From Planctomycetota bacterium (GTDB lineage Bacteria > Planctomycetota > Brocadiia > SM23-32 > JAKLEA01): a stretch of DNA of 64,000 bases. The notes under the pieces were generated by a model that saw only the letters and a list, made by a program, of their open reading frames with translations, was not told the DNA's origin and did no database searches. The stretch is from positions 62,001-126,000 of the forward strand of contig JAKLEA010000007.1 in assembly GCA_022711755.1 (NCBI GenBank), written 5' to 3'. Both the position numbers and the translations under genes were made by a program. Numbering within the stretch: the first letter of the stretch is position 1; the number at the start of each line of letters is the position of its first letter. This document shows, one piece after another, positions 16,335 to 24,004 of this stretch.

Positions 16335-17934
16335 CTGTTTCCTCTGCCGGCGGCTTTTTCGGATCAAGATACTTCCGGGTTGAAAGGTCTTCCAGGATCG
16401 TCGAACTGCTGTCAATTTCAGCAGCGTGGTTTGAAGCGGCGAATCCGGCAAGCTTGCCGGATGAATCCAGATCCAGGAACGCCGCCACAACCTGAGGATC
16501 GAAGTGTGTCTCCGCCGAGCGCCTTACCTCGCGCACAGCTTCCTCCACGCTTATGGGATCTTTGTAAGGTCTTGACGCCACAAGCGAGTCAAAAGCGTCC
16601 GCCACAGCTAGAATTCTTGCCGCAAGGGGTATGTTCTGCCCCGCAAGACGGTCGGGATAGCCTGTCCCGTCCCATCGCTCGTGGTGGTGGCGCACAGCCT
16701 GCGCAATCTCTGCCGCATGTGGAATCTTATCAATGATCTTTGCGCCCAGCGCGGCATGTTCCTTTACGTTGTCGTATTCCTCCGGGCTGAGACTGGAGGG
16801 CTTGTTGAGAATCTCCAGCGTGACACCCAGCTTGCCCAGATCGTGCAGTATCGCGGCCAGTTGCACCGTTCTGAATTCCGCAGGTGTCAGAGCCATTTTG
16901 TGCGCGATCAATCCGGCAACCTCGGCCACCCTCTGCGCGTGCCCCATCGTGGCCGGATCGCGCGTTTCCAGTGTGGAAATCAGGACCTTGATGAAGTCGT
17001 AGAACATCCGCTCCATCTCTTCCTTCATCTGCGCGCGGCGAACGGCCACCCCCGCCTGATTGCCGATTGCCGTAAGTATCTCCAGATCGTGCTTCGTGAA
17101 CCTGCGGCTGCCAAGCACGCTGTCCGCGTATATGACGCCAAGCACTTCCTTGCCGGCCTGAAGCGGAACACAGACTATCGAGCGGATGTTCTGGGCGCCC
17201 ACGCTCTCCGAAACAGAAATCTGATCGTCCTTGCTTGTGTCCGCGCACACAATCGAATAACCCTCCTCGAAACACTGCTTCACGACCGTCGTGCTGTATG
17301 CGCTGCGCATGTCCGAGGGAACCGTCCGCCTGTGCCGGCTCACCCGCTGCCTGAGTTCTCTCGTTTCACGCTCCGCCAGCAGGAGATCGCCGCGATCAGC
17401 CTTGATGACCTCCATTACGGCGTCCATTATCAACTCCAGCAGCGCGTCCAGGTCCTCCTCCGCGTTGACAAGGTTGCCTACGCGATAGATTGTGCTGAGG
17501 TTTTCCTGCAACCGGCGAAAGTTCTCGTCCGTGCGCTCGGTCGGGGCGAGGTAAAGAATTTCATCAGTCGGGAGCTTGATCCTCTCGTCAACCGCCGGTT
17601 CTTGATCGTCCTGCATCTCAACCAGTTTCGTCGGCGGTTCGTGGTCCGTCTCGAAACGCAGTTCCTGCTCGCCGAGGCAAATGGTGTCATAATGTGAAAG
17701 CCTGACTCGCGCGATCTTTTTCCCGTTGACCCAGGTCCCGTTGCGGCTGCCCATGTCCTCTACGGTCGGCACGCCCTTGTCAATCTCGATAATCGCGTGC
17801 ATTCTTGATATCCCCGTGTCAGGCAGGCGTAATGTGGCGTTCTCGCCCCTACCGATAATCAGGGGTTTTCCCTCCTCAAGAGGGATGTTCTTGTTGGACA
17901 TTACGCCCTTGAGACCGAATAGCGATGCGCGCAT
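16315..17934 (-). CDS. FHA-GAF-HD-GYP signalling protein (probable cyclic di-GMP phosphodiesterase)
   Basis: 539 residues in three modules. An FHA domain (about 22-95) has the phosphothreonine-binding residues IIGRG, SRMH and GSRNGTWVNG. A GAF domain lies at about 145-300. An HD-GYP domain lies at about 310-480, with HD at 364-365 (LHDLGKLG) and the full HHHERWDGTGYP at 417-428, so the metal ligands and the GYP motif are intact and activity is expected. FHA input suggests control by a Ser/Thr kinase. AAGGA lies 6 bases before the ATG. A plausible promoter lies at 18101-18131. It overlaps the DegT aminotransferase gene by 20 bases, hinting that c-di-GMP turnover is linked to surface-sugar synthesis. 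Confidence 0.93.
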   Translation of the reverse strand: MRASLFGLKGVMSNKNIPLEEGKPLIIGRGENATLRLPDTGISRMHAIIEIDKGVPTVEDMGSRNGTWVNGKKIARVRLSHYDTICLGEQELRFETDHEPPTKLVEMQDDQEPAVDERIKLPTDEILYLAPTERTDENFRRLQENLSTIYRVGNLVNAEEDLDALLELIMDAVMEVIKADRGDLLLAERETRELRQRVSRHRRTVPSDMRSAYSTTVVKQCFEEGYSIVCADTSKDDQISVSESVGAQNIRSIVCVPLQAGKEVLGVIYADSVLGSRRFTKHDLEILTAIGNQAGVAVRRAQMKEEMERMFYDFIKVLISTLETRDPATMGHAQRVAEVAGLIAHKMALTPAEFRTVQLAAILHDLGKLGVTLEILNKPSSLSPEEYDNVKEHAALGAKIIDKIPHAAEIAQAVRHHHERWDGTGYPDRLAGQNIPLAARILAVADAFDSLVASRPYKDPISVEEAVREVRRSAETHFDPQVVAAFLDLDSSGKLAGFAASNHAAEIDSSSTILEDLSTRKYLDPKKPPAEETDESPAS

Positions 17935-18100
17935 GTGGCGTCCTTATCGAGTCAGTCCCTGCCGCATGTAGGGTGCGTTCAAAGCGAAACGTGAACGCGC
18001 CGAATCATCATTAAAATGCCCGGTACGCCTTACGAACAACGCAACGTTGCGCATCAAGCGCGCGCGTTGCAACTCCGGCAACCTTGCCATCTTCCATTGA

Positions 18101-18131
18101 ATTATAGTAATGACGCTCCGCGCGGCGTCAA
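18101..18131 (-). promoter_or_regulatory. Sigma-70-type promoter for the FHA/HD-GYP gene
   Basis: On the minus strand TTGACG (18131-18126) is followed after 19 bases by a perfect TATAAT (18106-18101). Spacing is long for sigma-70. It points toward the start at 17934 and would give a 5' UTR of about 160 bases. The gap 17935-18186 holds no gene. Confidence 0.5.
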
Positions 18132-18186
18132 GACAATTTGCAGGACGGCGGCTGGGCGCCTTAAAGCGCCGGCATGAAAACCTGCC

Positions 18187-19623
18187 CTATTCATAAACCT
18201 CCAGTTCCGAAACGGCCATCTGTATCCCGGGTTGTCCCGGGCCGTCCGGCTTTATGGAAAGAACGCGCACATACCGAGTCGGCATTGCATCAAACTGCGC
18301 TTCAAACGGCTTGCCGTCATGGTTATCCGCCGCCGCTACCGTCTTCCATTCCTTCCCGTCTGCCGACAGACGTATTTCAAGCCTGGTCGGATATCCCGAA
18401 CTGAAGGTTGCCTTCACGCGCCGCGCCTTGACCGTATCAAGAAGATCAACCTCATACGTCCACGGCCATTCCTCCGCCCCCTGCGCGACGGTATCCATGC
18501 GCCCGTCCACGCCGTTGCGGGCGAAATGAACCCCGCTGTTGACGACCAGTTCATGCGTGCAATCGAGGCTCAGAAGTTTCGCGGGTTTTCTGAAAGCGAC
18601 GTTCCCGGGCGGAATCGGATCGCGGTTGCGTCCGTTCTCGCGTTCCGACTTCACGGCCTTCAACAATTCCAACTGCGAACGATCCAGGCTTCCGTCGCGA
18701 TAAAGCATAACATCAATCGAAACCACCCCGCCGCGCCTGTTGACGTCGAAGACGTATTCCCCGATCTCGCGCTTGGCGTACTTGCATCCCGGCGCCCCCC
18801 ACCACGTCCCCAGGTAGGACAGGATATGCCACTGTTCGCCCTTGATGAATCGAGCGACCGGCATGTCATGAAAGACATTCTGCTCTCCGCACGTGTAATC
18901 CTCATGCTTCGAGTAGGCGCTCACTTTTGCCTCTACGCCGGGGTTGAGCGCGACAATCCGGTTGGGATTGCCGGCACGCAACGCATTGGCCATGATCCCA
19001 AGTTTCTCGTCGTCGTACCCGATGAAAGGGTACGAGCCGTCAACCCACCACCCGCAAACCTTCTCTCCGTATCGCTCGCCGTATTCACGCGCGACGCTTG
19101 CCCATTTTGTGACGAATTCCTTTGTGACCGGCTCCTTCCAACTGAATGCCGGACCGGCCTTCGCGTCCCCGCGGGGGCCGTCTCCAGTCCAATAGAGCAT
19201 CAGTCGGATGTCGCGCCTTGCGAGGGAGTCGTAAAGGTCGGAGATCAGATCGCGCGTGGCGCACGCCTCGCCCGGCTTATATCCGGAGATTCGGTCGAAG
19301 GTCGCATTCGGGGCGATCATGAAACGCGATATCTGCATGACCGTGAAAATGACGTATCGCGCCCCGGCCTCCTCCATCTGCCGCGCGAAAAGCTCCGTGT
19401 CGAATTCCCGGACGCATTCGTCCCACGAGGTTTCGCGCCCCAGGCTGTTCAACTGTTCCCGATTGTTCTGCAATCCCGCCAGATAATGCACAAAAACGCC
19501 GTATCCGGCCTCCCGGAACCAGTCGGTTCTGGGATTCTCCGATTCGGCGGCGGAAATCACCGATGGAATCAACATCGCGGCAATCGCCGCCGCGGCTCCG
19601 GTTCTTAACGTCATGGCAGGCAT
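18187..19623 (-). CDS. Secreted GH29-like alpha-L-fucosidase with C-terminal F5/8-type domain
   Basis: 478 residues from ATG 19623, chosen for GGAGG 8 bases upstream (the frame runs to 19743). A signal peptide ends near ISAAES. The catalytic domain shows the GH29 layout: FREAGYGVFVHYL at the start, and GWWVDGSYP, where the aspartate corresponds to the GH29 nucleophile. The last 140 residues (ARRVKATFSSGYPTRLEIRL, ending VSELEVYE) form a discoidin/F5/8-type carbohydrate-binding beta-sandwich. It would release terminal fucose outside the cytoplasm. It follows sugar ABC transporter genes on the same strand, suggesting uptake of the product. Some GH29-like proteins lack fucosidase activity. Confidence 0.8.
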   Translation of the reverse strand: MPAMTLRTGAAAAIAAMLIPSVISAAESENPRTDWFREAGYGVFVHYLAGLQNNREQLNSLGRETSWDECVREFDTELFARQMEEAGARYVIFTVMQISRFMIAPNATFDRISGYKPGEACATRDLISDLYDSLARRDIRLMLYWTGDGPRGDAKAGPAFSWKEPVTKEFVTKWASVAREYGERYGEKVCGWWVDGSYPFIGYDDEKLGIMANALRAGNPNRIVALNPGVEAKVSAYSKHEDYTCGEQNVFHDMPVARFIKGEQWHILSYLGTWWGAPGCKYAKREIGEYVFDVNRRGGVVSIDVMLYRDGSLDRSQLELLKAVKSERENGRNRDPIPPGNVAFRKPAKLLSLDCTHELVVNSGVHFARNGVDGRMDTVAQGAEEWPWTYEVDLLDTVKARRVKATFSSGYPTRLEIRLSADGKEWKTVAAADNHDGKPFEAQFDAMPTRYVRVLSIKPDGPGQPGIQMAVSELEVYE

Positions 19624-19742
19624 CGCATCAACCTCCATTCGAGTTACACGTAATGCAAACAGACTTCGGAAGTAACCGAAGTGATGATACGCCGCAGGCC
19701 GACCTGAAGAAAGCCCCGTATTGCACGGTAGATTCTCATTCA

Positions 19743-20570
19743 TTACTCCTTCAACGCGCCCGCCGTCATGCCGGCCACGAAATATCGTTGCAAGAGCAGG
19801 AAAACGCCCACTACCGGCAGCGTTATCAGGAATGAGCCAGCCATCTGAATGCCCTGGACGAGGTCACCGCGCGGAACACTGATCTTCGCCAGCCCGACCG
19901 GCAGCGTGAAAACGGATTCTTCGTTGAAGTAGATGAACGGGCCGAAGAAATCGTTCCACGCGCCCAGGAACGTGATGATGCCCAGCGCCCCGAGCACAGG
20001 CGTGGCCAGCGGCAGAACGATCCTCCAGAAAACATAGGTTTCCGAGGCTCCATCAATCCGCGCCGCCTCAAGAATGTCATCCGGAATGCCAAGCATGTAC
20101 TGCCGCGCCAGGAAGATGCTGAATGCGTCTGCCGCGTTCGGCACAATCAGCGCCCAGTATGTGTTCGTCCAACCCAGGCGCGACATGATGATAAAATTCG
20201 GGATGATGGACACCCCGGCAGGAATCATCATCGTGACCAGCAGGACAAGGAAAAGACCGTCCCGCCCCGGAAAGCGATGTTTCGCAAAGGCATAACCCGC
20301 CAGCGAGCACAGTATCAGCTTCACGGCAACGGTACTCAGCGTGACGATTACGCTGTTCTTGAAATACGTCGCTATCGGAACCATCGCCCAGAGCTTGCCG
20401 TACTGCTCCATGACGATATTTTTCGGTAGCAGGTTAGGAGTGTTCAGCTCCGACATTGGCTTGAGGGATGCTCCGACCATCCACAAGTAGGGATAAAGCA
20501 TCGTGAACGCCCCGGCCAGAAGCAGCGTCCATGCCAGCCCACGGAATGGAAGCGGGGTATCCTTCTTCAT
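19743..20570 (-). CDS. Carbohydrate ABC transporter permease, MalG type
   Basis: 275 residues from ATG 20570, which overlaps the stop of the upstream gene as ATGA, so the frame extension to 20774 is not used. Six membrane segments are visible. The cytoplasmic EAA loop reads EAARIDGASETYVFWRIVLP, as in MalG/UgpE-type permeases of the CUT1 sugar importer class. It is translated with the binding-protein/permease fusion encoded immediately upstream. No ATPase gene is in the cluster; a shared MsmX-like ATPase elsewhere is the usual solution. Confidence 0.93.
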   Translation of the reverse strand: MKKDTPLPFRGLAWTLLLAGAFTMLYPYLWMVGASLKPMSELNTPNLLPKNIVMEQYGKLWAMVPIATYFKNSVIVTLSTVAVKLILCSLAGYAFAKHRFPGRDGLFLVLLVTMMIPAGVSIIPNFIIMSRLGWTNTYWALIVPNAADAFSIFLARQYMLGIPDDILEAARIDGASETYVFWRIVLPLATPVLGALGIITFLGAWNDFFGPFIYFNEESVFTLPVGLAKISVPRGDLVQGIQMAGSFLITLPVVGVFLLLQRYFVAGMTAGALKE

Positions 20571-22891
20571 CCCGGCCTCCTTTTTCCAGGCGAGTATTGC
20601 CTGATTGTGCGGACGGTCAGATACAGCGTCAATCCCAGCGTGATGAAGAACATCGCGAAGCTCACGGATGAAGCATAACCCATCCGCAGATGCACGAATC
20701 CCTGACGGTATAGGTAGAAGTATGCCGTCTGCGCCGCCTGTTCCGGGCCTCCCGTTCCGCCGGTAACCAGCCATATCTCGGAGAAAACGTTGAAAGCGCC
20801 GAGCGAACTGGTCGTCACAACGAAAAGCGTTATCGGCGTCAGCATTGGAACAGTAACGTAGCGGAAACGCTGCCAGAAATTCGCGCCGTCAACATAGGCC
20901 GCTTCGTACAGCGTCTCCGGAATGCTCTGAAGCCCGGCCAGGTAGAATATGCTTGACCACCCCACGCTGGCCCAGACCGTCATGCCAAGCACTGCCCAAA
21001 GCACAGTGTCGCGATCCTGCAGCCATTCAGGCGGATTGCGGACTCCAATCCATCGCAGAAACTGATTGATAGTCCCGAAATCCGGATTGTACAACTGCTG
21101 AAAAACGAAGACGATAGCCACGATTGTCGTCAGCGAAGGCAGGTAGAAAAACAGCCTGAAGAACCCCCTGGCAGGAATTTTCTGATTCAGCGCGACTGCC
21201 AGAAGCAATCCGGTTGACGTCGAAGCGCTGACAAACACAACCGTATATTTCAAAGTCGTGATGATAGACGTGGCGAACTCAGTATCGCTGAGAAGTTCCC
21301 GATAGTTGCCCAGCCCGATGAAACGCATGCCAGATATGCCGTTCCAGTCGCAGAGGCTGAGATATGCCGAAAAGACGTGGGTGAATACGCCGAAAACCAG
21401 AAAAATGATGTAGAAGGGAGCGACATAGAGATAGGAAATCCTGGCTCGCCAGACCCGCTGCGCCGGGGCAATCCCGGCCCGCGCCAATCCCCAGACGCAT
21501 ATCGCCGCAAAGCCCAGAAAGGCAAAAACACCCGCGATGTAGTTCCATCCGTAGCCGGGCATCCGCCCGGTCTCCGTCGCCTGGTCCCCGGCGCGCTCAT
21601 CGCGACGCATCATCTCTTCGGCTTCCTTCACCGCCTTGTCAAGAGCCTGATCAGGCGTATAGCCGGAATCCGGATTGCAGGATCGGGAGAGCGCTCGGCC
21701 AAGAATTTCAAACAGTCCCTCCATCCTGGGGCAGAACTCGCTGGGCGTTGTATATTCCGCCCCGTCGGCGTATGCCCGGTATATTGTCTGACCGCCGAAA
21801 TACGAAATCGGACGATCAAGAAACAGATCCGGCCAGCTTGCCGGATCGGATGTGAAATTCACACTGCACGTGTAATGCCGCAGAAGACTTTCAGAAAAAA
21901 AGTACTTTATGAATGCCTTCGCCCCCTGCGGATTCGGGGCCATGCTGGGAATCACAGTGCAGAAACCGCCCATGCTGTTGAGAGATGGCTTCCCCTTCGG
22001 GTTGAAAGGATTGCGGTTGAAAATAGCCCACCTCCCGCTCAATCCCGGCGCAGTTATACGCAAATCATTTGCCCACCAAATACCGTCGTGTCGCATGGCG
22101 AAGAAGCCTTCCCTGTAGGCCTCGATATCGTTGTTGCCGCGCTGCCCGCGGAACTGGCAGGCGACCTTATAATCCCTGATCATTGCGACGTAGCGATGAA
22201 ACGCCTCGCGCGCCGGAGATTCGCCGAACGTGATCTTCGAGTAATCCTCGCTCATCAGTCGCCCGCCCGCCGGAAGAACCCAGTGATAAACGAACGACTC
22301 GGAACTGTCCTCGGCCAGCTCCATCGCATAACGTGTCGTTTCTCCACTCTCGTCCCGTACGGAAACCTCGCGGCATAGCGCCACGAAATCTTCATAGTTG
22401 TCGGGGAATTGCGCCATTCCGAGTTTCGTCAGAGCCGGTTCGACAATATCCCTTCGATAGAACATTACGCTGTAATCTGTCTCGAAAGGTATAGCAAACA
22501 GCTTCCCCTTGAATGTGAACGTCTTCCGGCACACCGGCAGGAAACGCGAGAGGAACTGTTCGTCAAAATCATTGTCCAGATATCTGATGCCACCCGCGTG
22601 CAAGATGCGTCCCACCCAGTAACGATCCGCCATTACAACATCTGGAACGCCGCTCCGGGCGGCCATTGCGGTCAGCAGTTTGTAATCAAATTGACCCCAG
22701 GGAATGTATTCATCCCTCACGCGCAATCCGGGATGAAGCTTCTCGAACCGTCGGCAATAAAGAGAAAAAACATCTTCCATTCCCGTCTGTGACCAGAATA
22801 CGACCTCTCCATCCGCTTTGGCGCGGCACGGAGTAAGCAGGATACACAACGCCAAGACCAGCAGGTAGAATGTCGCTATCCGACTTAGCAT
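20567..22891 (-). CDS. Sugar-binding protein fused to a MalF-type permease
   Basis: 774 residues. A signal sequence (1-26) is followed by a complete family-1 extracellular solute-binding domain (about 28-430: EVVFWSQTGMEDVF, PDVVMADRYWVGR, GKLFAIPFETDYSVMFYRRD). There is then an acidic linker and an extra membrane helix (WNYIAGVFAFLGFAAICVWG, about 452-472). A standard CUT1 MalF/UgpA-type permease runs from about 484 to the end, with the EAA loop EAAYVDGANFWQRFRYVTVP near 663. The extra helix brings the chain from the periplasm back to the cytoplasm, so the topology is consistent. The frame is uninterrupted and the stop overlaps the malG-like start. No clear ribosome-binding site. Confidence 0.93.
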   Translation of the reverse strand: MLSRIATFYLLVLALCILLTPCRAKADGEVVFWSQTGMEDVFSLYCRRFEKLHPGLRVRDEYIPWGQFDYKLLTAMAARSGVPDVVMADRYWVGRILHAGGIRYLDNDFDEQFLSRFLPVCRKTFTFKGKLFAIPFETDYSVMFYRRDIVEPALTKLGMAQFPDNYEDFVALCREVSVRDESGETTRYAMELAEDSSESFVYHWVLPAGGRLMSEDYSKITFGESPAREAFHRYVAMIRDYKVACQFRGQRGNNDIEAYREGFFAMRHDGIWWANDLRITAPGLSGRWAIFNRNPFNPKGKPSLNSMGGFCTVIPSMAPNPQGAKAFIKYFFSESLLRHYTCSVNFTSDPASWPDLFLDRPISYFGGQTIYRAYADGAEYTTPSEFCPRMEGLFEILGRALSRSCNPDSGYTPDQALDKAVKEAEEMMRRDERAGDQATETGRMPGYGWNYIAGVFAFLGFAAICVWGLARAGIAPAQRVWRARISYLYVAPFYIIFLVFGVFTHVFSAYLSLCDWNGISGMRFIGLGNYRELLSDTEFATSIITTLKYTVVFVSASTSTGLLLAVALNQKIPARGFFRLFFYLPSLTTIVAIVFVFQQLYNPDFGTINQFLRWIGVRNPPEWLQDRDTVLWAVLGMTVWASVGWSSIFYLAGLQSIPETLYEAAYVDGANFWQRFRYVTVPMLTPITLFVVTTSSLGAFNVFSEIWLVTGGTGGPEQAAQTAYFYLYRQGFVHLRMGYASSVSFAMFFITLGLTLYLTVRTIRQYSPGKRRPG

Positions 22892-22982
22892 GAGTGACCA
22901 AAGCCATCAATGTGTGATGCCCGGAATGAATCAGTAATGCAGCCTGAGACAATATCATACGGTCTTATCCGCTTTCAAGGAA

Positions 22983-23012
22983 TTGACATTCGGCAGTCCC
23001 GCGCCGTACAGT
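22983..23012 (+). promoter_or_regulatory. Possible promoter for the VOC gene
   Basis: TTGACA at 22983-22988, an 18-base spacer, then TACAGT at 23007-23012. It is 45 bases upstream of the VOC start and correctly oriented. The -10 is only a fair match. Confidence 0.4.
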
Positions 23013-23056
23013 GCCGGCGTGAAATCACCTCATAACCATAGTCAGGGAGAACTCAA

Positions 23057-23473
23057 ATGATCAAAGGCTTTGCTCACATCTGTTTTCGTGTAAGAAACCT
23101 TGACTCAGCAATCGCATTTTACTGCGATAAACTCGGACTGAAACCTGCCTTCGACTTTATAAATGAGAATGGCGAGCGCTTTGGAATCTACATCCGATTC
23201 GGCGGGCGAAACTTCCTGGAACTCTTTAAAGCGCCCCCCCAAAAGCCAGGCGAAACCGCCGCTGGAAATGAGGCCGGGTACCAACACATGTGCCTTGAGG
23301 TTGACGATCTCCCGGCCACGGTGGCCGCCCTCAGAGCCAACGGTGTACAGGTCAGCGAGCCGACGCTGGGAAAGGACCAATCCTGGCAAGCCTGGCTATC
23401 CGATCCGGAGGGCAACCGAATCGAGCTTCACTCATACACGGCGAGTAGCTGGCAGGCGCCATGGTTAAGGTAA
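23057..23473 (+). CDS. VOC-family protein (glyoxalase/bleomycin-resistance/dioxygenase fold)
   Basis: 138 residues, ATG with GGGAG 7 bases upstream. The two beta-alpha-beta-beta-beta units are clear: GFAHICFRVRNLDSAIAFYC at the start, YQHMCLEVDDLPATVAALRA in the middle, and LSDPEGNRIELHSY at the end. Metal ligands of the superfamily are present as H8, E71-type acid (NFLELF), H77-type (YQHM) and E near the end (RIELH), so it may bind a divalent metal. It could be a lactoylglutathione lyase-like isomerase or a dioxygenase; the sequence alone does not decide. Confidence 0.88.
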   Translation: MIKGFAHICFRVRNLDSAIAFYCDKLGLKPAFDFINENGERFGIYIRFGGRNFLELFKAPPQKPGETAAGNEAGYQHMCLEVDDLPATVAALRANGVQVSEPTLGKDQSWQAWLSDPEGNRIELHSYTASSWQAPWLR

Positions 23474-23587
23474 CTCAGGATAGCGCCGCCCGCCCGCTTT
23501 TAATGCGGCCGGGACGACTGCGGCGCAGCAAGCACGCCGGCTACGGATTACTCGCCTCGAAACGGGAAATCGAAGCAGAAAATTTGC

Positions 23588-23618
23588 TTGACGCCCTTAG
23601 AAGGCGCGTTAGTATTAT
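23588..23618 (+). promoter_or_regulatory. Promoter of the leuA leader
   Basis: TTGACG (23588-23593), 19-base spacer, TATTAT (23613-23618). The predicted start of transcription lies just before the ribosome-binding site AGAGG (23623-23627) of the leader peptide. The element precedes leader, attenuator and leuA in the expected order. Confidence 0.5.
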
Positions 23619-23635
23619 TTACAGAGGTAAGTGGA

Positions 23636-23719
23636 ATGCCTGTTTTCGTCAGACGCGCCAGCCTTTTGCGCCTTAGCCGGGGACTACTGCTCCTATCAGG
23701 GGCAGTCGGTCAGGGCTAG
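23636..23719 (+). CDS. Leucine-rich leader peptide of leuA
   Basis: 27 codons, ATG to TAG, with AGAGG 8 bases upstream. Seven codons are leucine. Codons 17-20 are four leucine codons in a row (CTA CTG CTC CTA, 23684-23695), and Leu-Leu plus Leu also occur at codons 10, 11 and 13. Two of the four tandem codons are CTA, which should be rare at this G+C. Such a peptide has no other role than to sense charged tRNA-Leu: a ribosome stalled here changes folding of the downstream RNA. The last codons (TCAGGGC, 23710-23716) are complementary to the 5' arm of the terminator at 23756. Not identified by homology; recognised from composition, position and RNA pairing. Confidence 0.82.
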   Translation: MPVFVRRASLLRLSRGLLLLSGAVGQG

Positions 23720-23755
23720 GTCTTTAAGCGCGTTTTACGAAAATCAGATGACCCG

Positions 23756-23786
23756 GCCCTGAATCGAAAGGTTCAGGGCTTTTTTT
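23756..23786 (+). terminator. Attenuator terminator upstream of leuA
   Basis: GCCCTGAATC, a GAAA tetraloop, GGTTCAGGGC, then seven T's: a 10-bp stem with one wobble pair and a textbook U-run. It lies 36 bases after the leader stop codon and 218 before leuA. Its 5' arm can pair with TCAGGGC at 23710-23716, giving a mutually exclusive antiterminator. A preceding hairpin, CTGCTCC (23687-23693) with GGGGCAG (23699-23705), overlaps the leucine codons, as expected for a 1:2 pause structure. Confidence 0.88.
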
Positions 23787-23866
23787 GTTGGTGGATTGAT
23801 TCCAATGAGCATGAAAGCATTTCAAAACGGAAATTCCAGTCGCGCATCGCGCGGAGGAAGTCGAAC

Positions 23867-23973
23867 GGCGGGCGGGATCGGCAGTCCAGCGCCCGCCAGG
23901 ATGCTGGTTGATTTCTGAGCATGGCGGTCGCCTTCCACTTTCCCGATCTTCGCGTCGGAAACTCAACCAGCAT
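23867..23973 (+). other. Further structured part of the leuA 5' UTR
   Basis: After the attenuator come an 8-bp hairpin (GGCGGGCG at 23867-23874 with CGCCCGCC at 23890-23897) and an 11-bp long-range stem (ATGCTGGTTGA at 23901-23911 with TCAACCAGCAT at 23963-23973). The leuA ribosome-binding site is just beyond. I cannot say whether this is a second regulatory layer. The rest of 23474-23587 holds nothing recognisable. Confidence 0.45.
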
Positions 23974-24004
23974 TCCTGACATACTTAAATCCGGAGAATA
24001 GACA

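Noticed and set aside
20567-22891. Frameshift or assembly join creating the binding-protein/permease fusion
   Set aside because: The linker is continuous coding sequence and includes an additional hydrophobic helix that makes the membrane topology correct, which a chance join would not provide.
23620-23786. T-box riboswitch upstream of leuA
   Set aside because: A terminator and amino-acid gene made this plausible, but no T-box sequence (AGGGTGGNACCGCG-like) or specifier stem is present, whereas a Leu-rich translated leader is.
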